Shown one piece after another: positions 28,715 through 36,631 of a DNA stretch of 64,000 nucleotides (the stretch's first letter is position 1; each line of letters opens with the position of its first letter). Both the position numbers and the translations under genes were made by a program. This stretch comes from Phocaeicola salanitronis DSM 18170 (lineage in GTDB: Bacteria; Bacteroidota; Bacteroidia; Bacteroidales; Bacteroidaceae), in NCBI RefSeq assembly GCF_000190575.1, contig NC_015164.1, positions 3,620,001 through 3,684,000 on the forward strand, given 5' to 3'. The notes under the pieces are model-generated. The model was not told the origin of the DNA and made no database searches. It saw only the letters and a list, made by a program, of their open reading frames with translations.

Positions 28715-29203
28715 TCACTCTTCTTCGTAAGAAATCTCACCGCTGTAGCGGATGGACTGCCTGTTACGCATCGTGACGGAAATAGAGGCAGCCCCCTCAT
28801 CGGCTATGTCGATAAAGAAATCAAATGTGTCTTCTTCCGTTTTCGAAGTAAAGCTTATCGCATACCCTCTTTTTTTCTTTTCTACGTTCAGTCCGGTAGC
28901 GGGCGAGTGGAAATGCAGTCCGTTCCCTCCTCCGTAGGGGATTGAATAAGCCCTGCCGAAATAGGGCAGGAAGACATCTGCCGAGTCTTGCTTCAGCTCC
29001 AGGCTATAAGGGCTGGTCAGCGGAATGCTGTTTCCGCCCATGGGATAAGCCATGGATACGTCAATCTTGAAATGCCGGTCGGCAATCCGCTTTTCAACAA
29101 ATGCTTTTCGCTCAGCTTCCTTTTCCTCCCGTGTTTGGGCGGATAGGTTTGCGGCAAGAATCAGGCTTGCCAAACACATAAAAATCCATTTCATTTGTTT
29201 CAT
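28715..29203 (-). CDS. DUF4251 exported protein
   Basis: Exported protein of 162 aa. Signal peptide MKQMKWIFMCLASLILAANLSAQ, then the charged helix TREEKEAERKAFVEKRIADRHFKI and a domain with AYPMGGNSIPLTSPYSLELKQD and LPYFGRAYSIPYGG, which is the classical DUF4251 core. Start placed at ATG 29203; ATG 29194 is also possible. Function unknown; the family is widespread in gut Bacteroidales as periplasmic proteins. It is the first gene of a pair with 27532. Confidence 0.85.
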   Translation of the reverse strand: MKQMKWIFMCLASLILAANLSAQTREEKEAERKAFVEKRIADRHFKIDVSMAYPMGGNSIPLTSPYSLELKQDSADVFLPYFGRAYSIPYGGGNGLHFHSPATGLNVEKKKRGYAISFTSKTEEDTFDFFIDIADEGAASISVTMRNRQSIRYSGEISYEEE

Positions 29204-29366
29204 TCGTATGCTCTTTTGATTCAGAAGCCAAGTTACGCAAAAAGCGGTTTGCCGTTTCATAAAATAAGATAATAGCTTGAATAAAACAATAAAAAAGCCA
29301 GTGTTTGAAATGACGGTTAGCTCCTCAGAAAGAAATATTTATAGTTTCATGTTGTTGTAATATGCT

Positions 29367-29436
29367 GAAACTAAAGTTTTATGTTGCTGAAACTTTAGTT
29401 TACATATACTGAAACTATAGTTTCAGTATATGTAAA
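29367..29436. repeat. Palindrome cluster with a perfect 40-bp palindrome
   Basis: The block 29397-29436 is its own reverse complement over all 40 bases. Immediately before it, AAACTAAAGTTT (29367-29378) and AAACTTTAGTTT (29389-29400) form another inverted pair. The stretch lies between the DUF4251 gene start and the end of the winged-helix gene, in about 300 bases without a gene. It may be a cruciform, a tandem operator or a remnant of an insertion. Confidence 0.75.
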
Positions 29437-29505
29437 CTGCCTGAACAAATGCACTGGGAAGTCAAAGGCATTGGTCTTCTCTCTCCACCCGGCCTTTTGT
29501 CTCCT

Positions 29506-29793
29506 TTATTCCAAATGCAAATACACCTTCAGTGTATTGACGTACTCCTCAAACGCGCCCCTTCCTTCGGGGGTGATGCGGCATGTGGTGCGTGGGCGTT
29601 TCCCTTCAAAGCCTTTTTCGATGGCGATATAGCCTGCTCCCGCCAGCTTGTCGAGCTGTACGCTCAAATTGCCGGCGGTGGATTCGGTCTTTTCTTTCAG
29701 GTATACAAAGTCTGCCTCCTCTTTCACCATCAGGATAGACATCACGCCAAGCCTTAGTTGGGAATGCAGTAAGGGATTCAGTTCTTTCGGCAT
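29506..29793 (-). CDS. Winged-helix DNA-binding regulator
   Basis: Small cytoplasmic DNA-binding protein of 95 aa: MPKELNPLLHSQLRLGVMSILM, then helices with VYLKEKTESTAGNLSVQLDKLAGAGYIAIEK (recognition helix near NLSVQLDKL) and the wing RPRTTCRITPEGRGAFEEYV. This is the HTH_34/MarR-like winged-helix family common as a partner of a membrane protein. Its start lies inside the end of the membrane gene (16-base overlap), so they are translationally coupled. Operators at 30432 and upstream of DUF2141 are its likely targets. Confidence 0.85.
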   Translation of the reverse strand: MPKELNPLLHSQLRLGVMSILMVKEEADFVYLKEKTESTAGNLSVQLDKLAGAGYIAIEKGFEGKRPRTTCRITPEGRGAFEEYVNTLKVYLHLE

Positions 29794-30416
29794 AATTTCT
29801 TGGCTTTATGGTTAATGATATGTCCGGGGATAATCATCATCACGATAAAACAAAGGATATACAAAGGTATCGCCCAAGTGATGTAAATCGGTATGTCGCA
29901 GATGGCGCAGCTTGCCACAATTCCTCCCGCGGCTATACTGAACAACCCTCCGAATGTCAGACTTTGTTCACGGATGATGACCCCTTGCGCTATGCTTCCG
30001 AATCCGATAATGATGAAAGCGTATGCAAACATCAGTACCCAGCAGTTGTATCCGCAAAACATAAAAGCCATGCAAATAGCTGCAAACAAGCAGGCAATAA
30101 TGCCTACGCTCTTCCAGATTCCGGCGGAAACCTTATCAACGTAGCTGGACGAATGTGGCTTTACGTTGGCTTCTTTCCTTTTTTGTTTTTGCGTAACCCC
30201 ATACCCGATGAGGGGAATCAGGAACCAAAGCCAGTTGACTTGCGGGGTTTGAACCCATAAAAGCAGGGCATAGACAAGGATAGCCGTGCATACCGACACA
30301 TATCCCCATAGTAACAACATATTCCCGTCGCCTACTTCCAATTTGTTTTTCGTTTCCTGAATCATGCGTGTGATGATTTCCAGACTTTCTTTTTCGTTTA
30401 ATGTCTTTTCTTCCAT
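29778..30416 (-). CDS. Multi-pass membrane protein linked to the winged-helix regulator
   Basis: Integral membrane protein of 212 aa from the ATG at 30416 (MEEKTLNEKESLEII). After a cytoplasmic N-terminus (about 1-30) come six to seven hydrophobic segments, for example LLWGYVSVCTAILVYALLLW, WLWFLIPLIGYGV, SVGIIACLFAAICMAFMFCG and AIPLYILCFIVMMIIPG. The C-terminus is KAKKLCRKN. I know the arrangement membrane protein plus small winged-helix protein from Bacteroides, but the function is unknown; a sensor or immunity-like role is a guess. First gene of the operon with 29506. Confidence 0.8.
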   Translation of the reverse strand: MEEKTLNEKESLEIITRMIQETKNKLEVGDGNMLLLWGYVSVCTAILVYALLLWVQTPQVNWLWFLIPLIGYGVTQKQKRKEANVKPHSSSYVDKVSAGIWKSVGIIACLFAAICMAFMFCGYNCWVLMFAYAFIIIGFGSIAQGVIIREQSLTFGGLFSIAAGGIVASCAICDIPIYITWAIPLYILCFIVMMIIPGHIINHKAKKLCRKN

Positions 30417-30431
30417 AGTCTTAATAAAATG

Positions 30432-30446
30432 GTTTATGTTATAAAC
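30432..30446. promoter_or_regulatory. Operator palindrome GTTTAT-N3-ATAAAC (copy 1)
   Basis: A perfect 6+3+6 palindrome in the leader, 15 bases before the membrane protein's start codon. The same sequence, with other central bases, occurs twice before the DUF2141 gene. Confidence 0.7.
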
Positions 30447-30455
30447 TTTATGCGG

Positions 30456-30489
30456 AAAAATAAAAGCAAGAAAACGAGGACTTGCTTTT
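30456..30489 (-). terminator. Leader hairpin with T tract (attenuator-like)
   Basis: On the minus strand AAAAGCAAG pairs with CTTGCTTTT (30481-30489 with 30462-30470) and is followed by ATTTTT (T run 30460-30456). It lies between the promoter at 30495 and the start at 30416, so transcription could stop there before the gene. Confidence 0.55.
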
Positions 30490-30494
30490 GCTTG

Positions 30495-30526
30495 CAAATA
30501 TAAAACGGTTTCATCAATCTGCCAAA
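30495..30526 (-). promoter_or_regulatory. Promoter of the membrane protein / winged-helix operon
   Basis: Read on the minus strand: TTTG (30526-30523), a 20-base spacer and TATATTTG (30502-30495). It lies partly inside the 3' end of the TonB receptor gene. Confidence 0.75.
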
Positions 30527-32670
30527 CGGTTCCGCTGGGAAAATTTGCCTTTTTCCACTTCCGTCTTTTTCGCTTGTTTCCCTTTTCCGAAGTTCCATGC
30601 GATTCCTATTTTCCATGTCCTCCCTTGCGAAGCTGTGTGGATATGTATGTCTCTCTCGTAGTCTTCCGTATGGCATGCATAGCTGGAAGAACGGTCGAAC
30701 AGATTGTCTATGCCCAGCGTGAGTATCCATTTCCCTTGATTGAATTTTTTCTGCAAGCGGATGTCTGCCGTGTGATAGGGATTGATTTCGCTATTCCCCG
30801 AATGTAAGCGTGAAGTTCCGCTGTATTTCATTTCAAGTGAAAGATCCCAAGGCAGGAAGCATTCGGCTTGGGCGCGGATGAAATAAAGCCAATGGCTTTG
30901 CCGTTCCTCTTCGGGATTCATATAGATGTCTTGCCTGGATCCGATAAAGTTGGCGGTAAGGTTTAGCCAGCCTGTGGGTTGCCAAGGAGCGGAAATTGCA
31001 ACGAACCAATGATTTTCCCGATGGTGGTTTTCGTAGGTGACGTATGCGATGTCCGGATTTGCTTCGTCTTGCTTGGTAAACTCGCGAATCAGGTTTTTAT
31101 GCAGATTGCCTCCTATGGTTAAGGTGTAGCGGTATTTGTAGATTAGCGTCAGGCTGAAGCGGTTGATGTAAGTAGGCTTCAGCCAAGGGTTTCCTATCTG
31201 GTAGCTATAGTCGGAGGTTTGTGTCCGGTTCGGGTTTAGTGCCGCGAATGCCGGGCGTTCGATGTACTTGCCATATTGTCCTGCCAGCATCCAGTGTTGG
31301 AGAGGGTCGAACGCATAGCTGACATCCATGTGCGGAAACCAGTCGAAATATCGTTGGTTTACGTTGTTTTCCCGGTTAGAGGTATGGGTATATTCCAACC
31401 GGAGTCCGGCTTTTACCGACCATTTCCTTCGGGTAAATGTGTATTGTGCATACCAGGCGGCTATCTGTTCCCGGTAATCCCGTGTGTAACCGAAATCGGG
31501 CAGAGGCGTCCACGTGGTTCCGCTACGGAATCCTTCGTATGCCGAAGTGTTATCGGTATAGGTTTGTGTGTATTTGGCACCTGTTTGGAAAGATTTGCTA
31601 TTCCATGACACATCTGCGTTGATAATCCGGTAATCGGCTTTTGTTTGCGACCGGTATAAAGTATCCTTTTTGTAATCCCCGGCTTGGCGCAGGATGTTGT
31701 AGCGGTTTTTTCCTTTTGCATGTTTGCCGGTATAGTCTGCCAATATTTTTAATGTCGAACAGGAATGTGACAGGCGGTGCTGGTAGCTGAAATTAACGGA
31801 TGTCATGTCGTAATCAGATTTTTGGTGATAATTCCCATGGCTATAGACCGTTTCATGTCTGTTGCTTATTGCGTCACGGCTATGCGACGGGTTATCGGAT
31901 GAATGGCGGAAGTATTCCACTTCCAGTCCGAACGTATTCAGCGTGTCGGGCGAGAAGATGATGCCCGAGCGGAACGTCTCATAATCTGATGTTTGCTTTC
32001 GTGCTCCTGTGCTTTGAAACTGTTTGACAGTTTGGCGATAGATGCGGTCTTCGTTCCAATCGCTTGCATCTTCCGGTTTCCAGATTATGGAAGCGGAAGC
32101 GTACCAGTCCCATTTGTCCCAATGTGCATGCCAACTTCCGTTAGGCTGATATTGCTGGACGGAATGTCCTATTGTGGACATCAGCGAGAAATGCCCTTGC
32201 CAACCTTTCTGCTTGGGTTTTCTTAACAGGATATAGACAGCGCCGCCTTGAGCGTTTGCATCTTTTTCAGCTCCGGAGAAGGGAAGTATCTCGATGCGCT
32301 GGATGTCTGCTGATTGCAAGGATTGCAGGCGGAAGTACAGAAGTTCTCCTTCCAGCCTCACTTCCTGTCCGTTGATATAGACTTTGGCTCCAGACGCTCC
32401 GTTGATGGAAATCCCTTTGTCGGAAAGCCATACACCGGGCGCTTCTTTCAACAATTCAATTCCGTTTTTTCCCGAGGATGGTGTCACTTGCATGATAAAC
32501 CGGTCGGCATTCCGCTTGATTTTACTGCTTCTCACCGTTATCTCTGGCAGGTCGTAGGTTTTCAATGTAGCATGGATGCTGTCCGTCAATGCCGGTGGGG
32601 CGGTGGGCATCGCATATAGAAGTGCGATGCTTCCTATATATAATAGGTAGAGAAAGACCAGGCGTTTCAT
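30514..32670 (-). CDS. TonB-dependent outer-membrane receptor without regulatory N-domain
   Basis: Outer-membrane receptor of 718 aa. Signal peptide about 1-20, then a short plug (about 40-150) with the marker NADRFIMQVTPSSGKNGIELLKEAPGVWLSDKGISINGASGAKVYINGQEV, then a long beta-barrel of the OMP_b-brl_3 type, ending KIGIAWNFGKGKQAKKTEVEKGKFSQRNRLAD, which runs past the terminal aromatic strand. The N-terminal carboxypeptidase-regulatory-like domain that most Bacteroides receptors carry is missing. Transcribed after the DUF2141 gene with a 4-base overlap. Substrate unknown. Confidence 0.85.
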   Translation of the reverse strand: MKRLVFLYLLYIGSIALLYAMPTAPPALTDSIHATLKTYDLPEITVRSSKIKRNADRFIMQVTPSSGKNGIELLKEAPGVWLSDKGISINGASGAKVYINGQEVRLEGELLYFRLQSLQSADIQRIEILPFSGAEKDANAQGGAVYILLRKPKQKGWQGHFSLMSTIGHSVQQYQPNGSWHAHWDKWDWYASASIIWKPEDASDWNEDRIYRQTVKQFQSTGARKQTSDYETFRSGIIFSPDTLNTFGLEVEYFRHSSDNPSHSRDAISNRHETVYSHGNYHQKSDYDMTSVNFSYQHRLSHSCSTLKILADYTGKHAKGKNRYNILRQAGDYKKDTLYRSQTKADYRIINADVSWNSKSFQTGAKYTQTYTDNTSAYEGFRSGTTWTPLPDFGYTRDYREQIAAWYAQYTFTRRKWSVKAGLRLEYTHTSNRENNVNQRYFDWFPHMDVSYAFDPLQHWMLAGQYGKYIERPAFAALNPNRTQTSDYSYQIGNPWLKPTYINRFSLTLIYKYRYTLTIGGNLHKNLIREFTKQDEANPDIAYVTYENHHRENHWFVAISAPWQPTGWLNLTANFIGSRQDIYMNPEEERQSHWLYFIRAQAECFLPWDLSLEMKYSGTSRLHSGNSEINPYHTADIRLQKKFNQGKWILTLGIDNLFDRSSSYACHTEDYERDIHIHTASQGRTWKIGIAWNFGKGKQAKKTEVEKGKFSQRNRLAD

Positions 32671-33050
32671 CGTTCTAAAGGATTATCGAAGTAAAACAAT
32701 TTCAACTTACATGCATCTTCTTTTTTCTTCGGATGATGCTTTTCCCGTGCAAAACCTTCTACAGGTTTTCCCTGTTCGTCTGTATCTATTTGCCAATTCT
32801 CGTTTTCATCGTGAAAGACAGAAATGGTAAAGTGATCCCAAGTCACTTCTTCTATTGTGATGGTCACCTCTCCCTTTTGTGCTTTTGCCATTCCATAAAC
32901 AGGTTTGCTTTGTCCGTCTGCTTGAAGCATGACCAAGATATTTCCGTTATCATTGCGGATATTGCCGATGGAGATAGAAAATCCTTTGGCTGAAGCAGAT
33001 ACAGACAAGCTTAACAGTGCGATTATAAACCAGATTGTTTTCATAATCAT
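32667..33050 (-). CDS. DUF2141 exported protein
   Basis: Exported protein of 127 aa with signal peptide MIMKTIWFIIALLSLSVSASA. The mature part matches DUF2141: FSISIGNIRNDNGNILVMLQAD, then EVTWDHFTISVFHDENENWQIDTDEQGKPVEGFA, which contains the Asp/Asn-rich loop HDENEN characteristic of the family. It is the first gene of the operon with the TonB receptor; stop and start overlap by 4 bases. A lipid or metal interaction is speculative. Confidence 0.88.
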   Translation of the reverse strand: MIMKTIWFIIALLSLSVSASAKGFSISIGNIRNDNGNILVMLQADGQSKPVYGMAKAQKGEVTITIEEVTWDHFTISVFHDENENWQIDTDEQGKPVEGFAREKHHPKKKEDACKLKLFYFDNPLER

Positions 33051-33075
33051 TTATTGTTTTTAAGTTTATAAATAA

Positions 33076-33090
33076 GTTTATAGTATAAAC
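33076..33090. promoter_or_regulatory. Operator palindrome GTTTAT-N3-ATAAAC (copy 2)
   Basis: Perfect palindrome with centre AGT, 26 bases before the DUF2141 start; an additional half-site GTTTAT lies at 33064-33069. Confidence 0.7.
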
Positions 33091-33104
33091 CAAATGCGTT
33101 AAAT

Positions 33105-33136
33105 AAAAGCAAGAGTGCGCGCTTTCCCTTGCTTCT
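33105..33136 (-). other. Leader hairpin of the DUF2141/TonB operon
   Basis: AGAAGCAAG pairs with CTTGCTTTT on the minus strand (33128-33136 with 33105-33113). It is the counterpart of the hairpin at 30462; the downstream tract here is ATTTAA, a poorer terminator. Confidence 0.5.
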
Positions 33137-33142
33137 GTTTTG

Positions 33143-33174
33143 CAAATATAGAATAGTTTATTTTATAAACCAAA
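33143..33174 (-). promoter_or_regulatory. Promoter of DUF2141/TonB operon with operator in the spacer
   Basis: Minus strand: TTTG (33174-33171), a 20-base spacer, TATATTTG (33150-33143). The third operator copy GTTTAT-TTT-ATAAAC at 33156-33170 sits inside the spacer, the ideal position for a repressor. Confidence 0.75.
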
Positions 33175-33202
33175 TATAGCCTGCAATTTAACCTCAATTA
33201 AT

Positions 33203-33250
33203 AAAATGAAGAATCGCTATGCTCGCATGAGAATCCTCATTCTTCATTTT
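33203..33250. repeat. 12-bp inverted repeat
   Basis: AAAATGAAGAAT (33203-33214) and ATTCTTCATTTT (33239-33250) form a perfect stem with a 24-base loop in the gene-free stretch before the DUF2141 promoter. Confidence 0.5.
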
Positions 33251-33295
33251 TCATTTATAGTAGAACAAAATTGGTTTGCGAAAATACGGAATGCA

Positions 33296-33403
33296 GTAGA
33301 GACGTCACATTGTGGCGTCTCCCCAACCGCAGGGATGCTATATGTTTTTGTATGTGAATGTCTTGCGGATGCATTCAGAGACGCCACAATGTGACGTCTC
33401 TAC
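33296..33403. repeat. 26-bp perfect inverted repeat in an intergenic region
   Basis: The arm 33296-33321 (GTAGAGACGTCACATTGTGG...) is the exact reverse complement of 33378-33403, with a 56-base centre. The gap between the two operons here is about 400 bases and contains no ORF; this repeat and the 12-bp one before it are all I see. It looks like a dispersed short repeat. Confidence 0.7.
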
Positions 33404-33449
33404 TAAAAACAGGCTATAGTTTTTCGCAATTCATTTCTGATTGACTATA

Positions 33450-34265
33450 TCAGACTCCGCTGAATGCGCTGAATCCTCCGTCTACAGGCAATACCGCTCC
33501 TGTAATGAAGCTTGCGGCATCGCTGCACAGGAATTGTACGGCTCCGTTGAGTTCGGAAATGTCACCGAAGCGGCGCATCGGCGTCTTGGCGATGACTTTC
33601 TTGCTGCGGTCGGTGAGCGAGCCGTCGGGATTAATCAGGATGGCACGGTTTTGGTTTCCGATGAAGAAACCCGGAGCGATGGCATTCACGCGGATTTTCT
33701 CGCTGAACTGAATAGCCATTTCCTGAGCCAGCCAGCGGGTGAAGTTCTCTACTCCGCTTTTTGCCATAGAATAGCCTGGCACACGGGTGAGTGATTCGTA
33801 AGCCGCCATGGAAGATACGTTTACGATTGCGCCACTTTTTTGTTGTGCCATAATCTTTCCGAATACGAGGCAGGGGTATACCGTTCCGTTCAGGTTCAGG
33901 TCTACTACCTTGTCTAAGTCCTCTACTTTCATATCAAATATATTCTGGTCGGCGGTGAGCGTTCCTCCCGGAATATTCCCTCCAGCCGCATTGACCAGAA
34001 TGTCGACCCGTCCCCATTGGGCAAGGACTTCTTCTTTTACGGCTTCCAGGCTTTCGATGCTTAATACGTTGCATACCACGCCTTTGATTTCGCTTCCTGC
34101 CGCTTTCAGGCGTTCTACTGCTGCATTTACACGCTCTTGATGTGCGCCAATGATGATGACTTTTGCGCCTGCCCGCAAGAAGCCTTCTGCAATGTTACTT
34201 CCTAACACGCCGGAACCGCCGGTTATGACGGCTGTTTTCCCGGCAATACTGAAATTTTCGTTCAT
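33450..34265 (-). CDS. SDR oxidoreductase, probably D-mannonate oxidoreductase type
   Basis: NAD(P)-dependent short-chain dehydrogenase of 271 aa. Cofactor loop TGGSGVLGSNIAEGF (about 16-30), NAAGG, active-site Ser in NVSSMAAYESLTRVPGYSMAKSG with Tyr and Lys of YxxxK (YSMAK), and C-terminal VLPVDGGFSAFSGV. The overall form, including the NQNRAILINPDGSLTDR segment, resembles the SDR-type fructuronate reductase (UxuB) used in glucuronate degradation in Bacteroides and Bacillus. The substrate is inferred. No uxuA lies nearby. Confidence 0.8.
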   Translation of the reverse strand: MNENFSIAGKTAVITGGSGVLGSNIAEGFLRAGAKVIIIGAHQERVNAAVERLKAAGSEIKGVVCNVLSIESLEAVKEEVLAQWGRVDILVNAAGGNIPGGTLTADQNIFDMKVEDLDKVVDLNLNGTVYPCLVFGKIMAQQKSGAIVNVSSMAAYESLTRVPGYSMAKSGVENFTRWLAQEMAIQFSEKIRVNAIAPGFFIGNQNRAILINPDGSLTDRSKKVIAKTPMRRFGDISELNGAVQFLCSDAASFITGAVLPVDGGFSAFSGV

Positions 34266-34289
34266 ATTGTTTTTTATTAAAATAGATAC

Positions 34290-34727
34290 TTACTCATTCA
34301 TTTTCATTTTGTAGGAACATTCCTTGCAAATTCCTTTTATCATGTAATTGATACTTTGCATATTGAAACCTTCCGGCAAATGGACTATGGGCACATGAAT
34401 CCCATGGAAACAAAACGTACGGTGGCATCTTTCGCAATAAAAATGCGTGTGCATATCATCGATGCTGCATGTATCTTCATTTGAGCACACCTCGTATTTC
34501 AACGAACCGCTTCCGTCTTCGATAGCGTGAATCAAATGGTGGGCAAGAAAGGCGTTCAGCGTGCGGAATATGGTCGATTTGTCTACTGTCTCTAACAAGT
34601 TTTCCAGATCGAGCAATGAAACCGGAAGTTGCGCTTCTTCCAGTGCTCTGAATACCAAGATGCGGACAGCTGTAGGCTTTACTCCTTTTTTCTCTAGCCG
34701 GGTGATGTAATGCTGGTTTGTTCCCAT
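34290..34727 (-). CDS. Fur-family transcriptional regulator
   Basis: Metal- or peroxide-responsive regulator of 145 aa. Winged helix (about 1-80) with TAVRILVFRALEEAQLPVSLLDLENLL and VDKSTIFRTLNAFLAHHLI (recognition helix), then a dimerisation domain with metal motif HTHFYCERCHRTFCF and a C-terminal ICKECSYK Cys pair, giving a Cys4-type structural zinc site. Start taken at ATG 34727 rather than TTG 34745. Ligand (iron, zinc or peroxide) cannot be told from sequence. It lies 24 bases upstream of the SDR gene, so co-transcription is possible. Confidence 0.88.
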   Translation of the reverse strand: MGTNQHYITRLEKKGVKPTAVRILVFRALEEAQLPVSLLDLENLLETVDKSTIFRTLNAFLAHHLIHAIEDGSGSLKYEVCSNEDTCSIDDMHTHFYCERCHRTFCFHGIHVPIVHLPEGFNMQSINYMIKGICKECSYKMKMNE

Positions 34728-34812
34728 TTTGCCGTTGTTTCTCAATTCGGAGGCAAGTTAAGCAAAAAAAATGAGAAAAGATACGTAAATCCGCAATAGT
34801 TTGAACAAAGCA

Positions 34813-34841
34813 CAAAAAATGCGTCCGTTTCCGGACGCATT
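34813..34841 (-). terminator. Intrinsic terminator of the coiled-coil lipoprotein gene
   Basis: AATGCGTCCG (34818-34827) pairs perfectly with CGGACGCATT (34832-34841) with a TTTC loop; on the minus strand it continues into a T tract (TTTTTT). Confidence 0.85.
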
Positions 34842-34889
34842 CCTCTTATATAAAAAACCGTTTTGGATTTCTAAAAAGTTCTTGTATAA

Positions 34890-35744
34890 TCAACGCACTT
34901 GAATTACCAGATACCGCGATACGCTCCAGAATTGGTTCGGATTCGTAATCTTCAGGGTTAACTGGCCTTTATCATCTTTTACCAATTCGTATGAACCTTC
35001 CGGATGTGTGGTCAGCAATTCAGCGCGTTTTGAGTACAACTTGATTTCTTTATCTTGACGGATGTCGATTTCGGTAAAATAATCTTTATTGAATTCATTG
35101 TCTTTCAATACGTCGCCCCGCTTCAGGATTTTCTGGTCTTTCAGTTCCGATTTGGTTCCGAATACATACCATGCCGTATTCAAGGCTTTGTCTTGAGCGG
35201 CTACGGTTTCGGTTTTGGCAACGTTTTCGGCGGTCAGTTCGTCTACGTTCTTGTTCAGGTCGGCCACAGCTTCATCCAACTCGGCGATTCGGATGTTTTT
35301 CGAAGCCAGTTCCGCCTGCAGGGTCTCGATTTGCTTTTGTTTCGATTCCAGTTCGGCGGTCAGGTTCTGGATGGCTTTCCTCAACTGCGCCGATTGGGAT
35401 TTGCTGTTCTGCAATTGCTTTTCCAGTTCTGCGATACGGGCACGGTTGGCTTGAAGCTTCTGGCTGATAAACCGGATGTCTTCCTTGATTTTTTCCGCAC
35501 TCGACTTGCTTTCCATAGCGTTTCCTTGCAAGTCTACCCGGTTTTCGGCTTCGTTGATTTCGCGGAAGCCTTCCTGTATTTCGTTGAACGCGCCCATAAT
35601 CTCGTCCAGTTCGGCATCGCGGTTAGACAATTCAAGCATTAATGAATCGTTTTGCACCTGTAACGCATCTTGCTTTTGCCCTGTACCTGTACATGAAGCC
35701 AACAAGGCAGCTGCACACATCGAAAATAAAACAACTTTCTTCAT
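34890..35744 (-). CDS. Coiled-coil lipoprotein (Cbp1-like?)
   Basis: Predicted lipoprotein of 284 aa: MKKVVLFSMCAAALLASC with lipobox LLASC. Residues about 28-185 are a long coiled coil (ELEKQLQNSKSQSAQLRKAIQNLTAELESKQKQIETLQAE). The C-terminal globular part (about 190-284) starts WYVFGTKSELKDQKILKRGD and ends VSRYLVIQVR. It resembles the family annotated in Bacteroides as Cbp1 collagen-binding glycoprotein, from memory and untested. Likely surface or periplasmic. It has its own terminator at 34813. Confidence 0.8.
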   Translation of the reverse strand: MKKVVLFSMCAAALLASCTGTGQKQDALQVQNDSLMLELSNRDAELDEIMGAFNEIQEGFREINEAENRVDLQGNAMESKSSAEKIKEDIRFISQKLQANRARIAELEKQLQNSKSQSAQLRKAIQNLTAELESKQKQIETLQAELASKNIRIAELDEAVADLNKNVDELTAENVAKTETVAAQDKALNTAWYVFGTKSELKDQKILKRGDVLKDNEFNKDYFTEIDIRQDKEIKLYSKRAELLTTHPEGSYELVKDDKGQLTLKITNPNQFWSVSRYLVIQVR

Positions 35745-35773
35745 AGTTCTTGATCCGTTTAGAATTTATACTT

Positions 35774-36448
35774 TTAGTTTTCTTTTCCTGCTAAAACAAT
35801 GACAATCTCTCCCTTCGGTTCTGATTCGGTGAAATGGGCAATCACTTCGTCCAACGTCCCCCGGACGCTTTCTTCGTGTATCTTTGATATTTCCCGGCAT
35901 ACCGAAACCTTCCGTTCTCCGCCGAAGAGTGCGGCAAACTGAACCAGTGTCTTGACCAACCGGTAAGGAGATTCATAGAATATCATCGTGCGTGTCTCTT
36001 CCGCCAAGGCGTTCAGGCGTGTCATCCGCCCTTTTTTCTGAGGCAGGAACCCTTCGAAGCAGAAACGTTCGTCGGGCAATCCTGATGCTACCAGTGCCGG
36101 GACGAAGGCGGTCGCGCCGGGAAGGCATTGCACTTCAATTCCGTTTCGCACGCATTCGCGCACTACCAAGAAGCCCGGGTCGGAGATGCCGGGAGTGCCC
36201 GCATCCGAGACCAAAGCGATGGTTTCGCCTGCCTTCAGACGTTGGATAATGCTGTCCAGCACCTGATGTTCATTGAATTTATGGTAAGACTGCATGGCAT
36301 TCTTGATCTCGAAGTGCTTTAACAGGACGCCCGAGGTGCGCGTGTCTTCCGCTAACACCAAATCGGCTTCTTTCAGCACCCGAATGGCACGCAAAGTCAT
36401 ATCCTCTAAATTGCCTACCGGAGTAGGAACCACGTACAATTTTCCCAT
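35774..36448 (-). CDS. rsmI: 16S rRNA (cytidine1402-2'-O)-methyltransferase
   Basis: SAM-dependent methyltransferase acting on C1402 of 16S rRNA in the decoding centre, 224 aa. N-terminal MGKLYVVPTPVGNLEDMTLRAIRVL, then LAEDTRTSGVLLKHF, the GxPGISDPG loop (LVSDAGTPGISDPGF), and FEGFLPQKKGRM are family signatures. A -7 box TACCTTTG (36476-36469 on the minus strand) places the transcript start near 36460, supporting ATG 36448 over upstream ATGs at 36460. It ends 29 bases before the lipoprotein gene start on the same strand, which may be co-transcribed. Confidence 0.92.
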   Translation of the reverse strand: MGKLYVVPTPVGNLEDMTLRAIRVLKEADLVLAEDTRTSGVLLKHFEIKNAMQSYHKFNEHQVLDSIIQRLKAGETIALVSDAGTPGISDPGFLVVRECVRNGIEVQCLPGATAFVPALVASGLPDERFCFEGFLPQKKGRMTRLNALAEETRTMIFYESPYRLVKTLVQFAALFGGERKVSVCREISKIHEESVRGTLDEVIAHFTESEPKGEIVIVLAGKEN

Positions 36449-36594
36449 ATCATTCATCATAATAGAAGCAAAGGTAGAAAGTTTTTGTTTCCACGGGCTA
36501 AATCTGCCCATTATTTAACAGATGTTGTATTATTTCATCCCCCTATATTGTTTTTTTATCAGGATAGTTGCATGAATAGCTCGGTTTTTTTATG

Positions 36595-36602
36595 TAGCTT
36601 TG
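36595..36602 (+). promoter_or_regulatory. -7 box before the GH65 gene
   Basis: TAGCTTTG lies 30 bases before the ATG at 36632; a TTGC occurs upstream at a spacing longer than usual. Confidence 0.5.
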
Positions 36603-36631
36603 CCTCATATTGATAATACGGAGAAGAAGAT

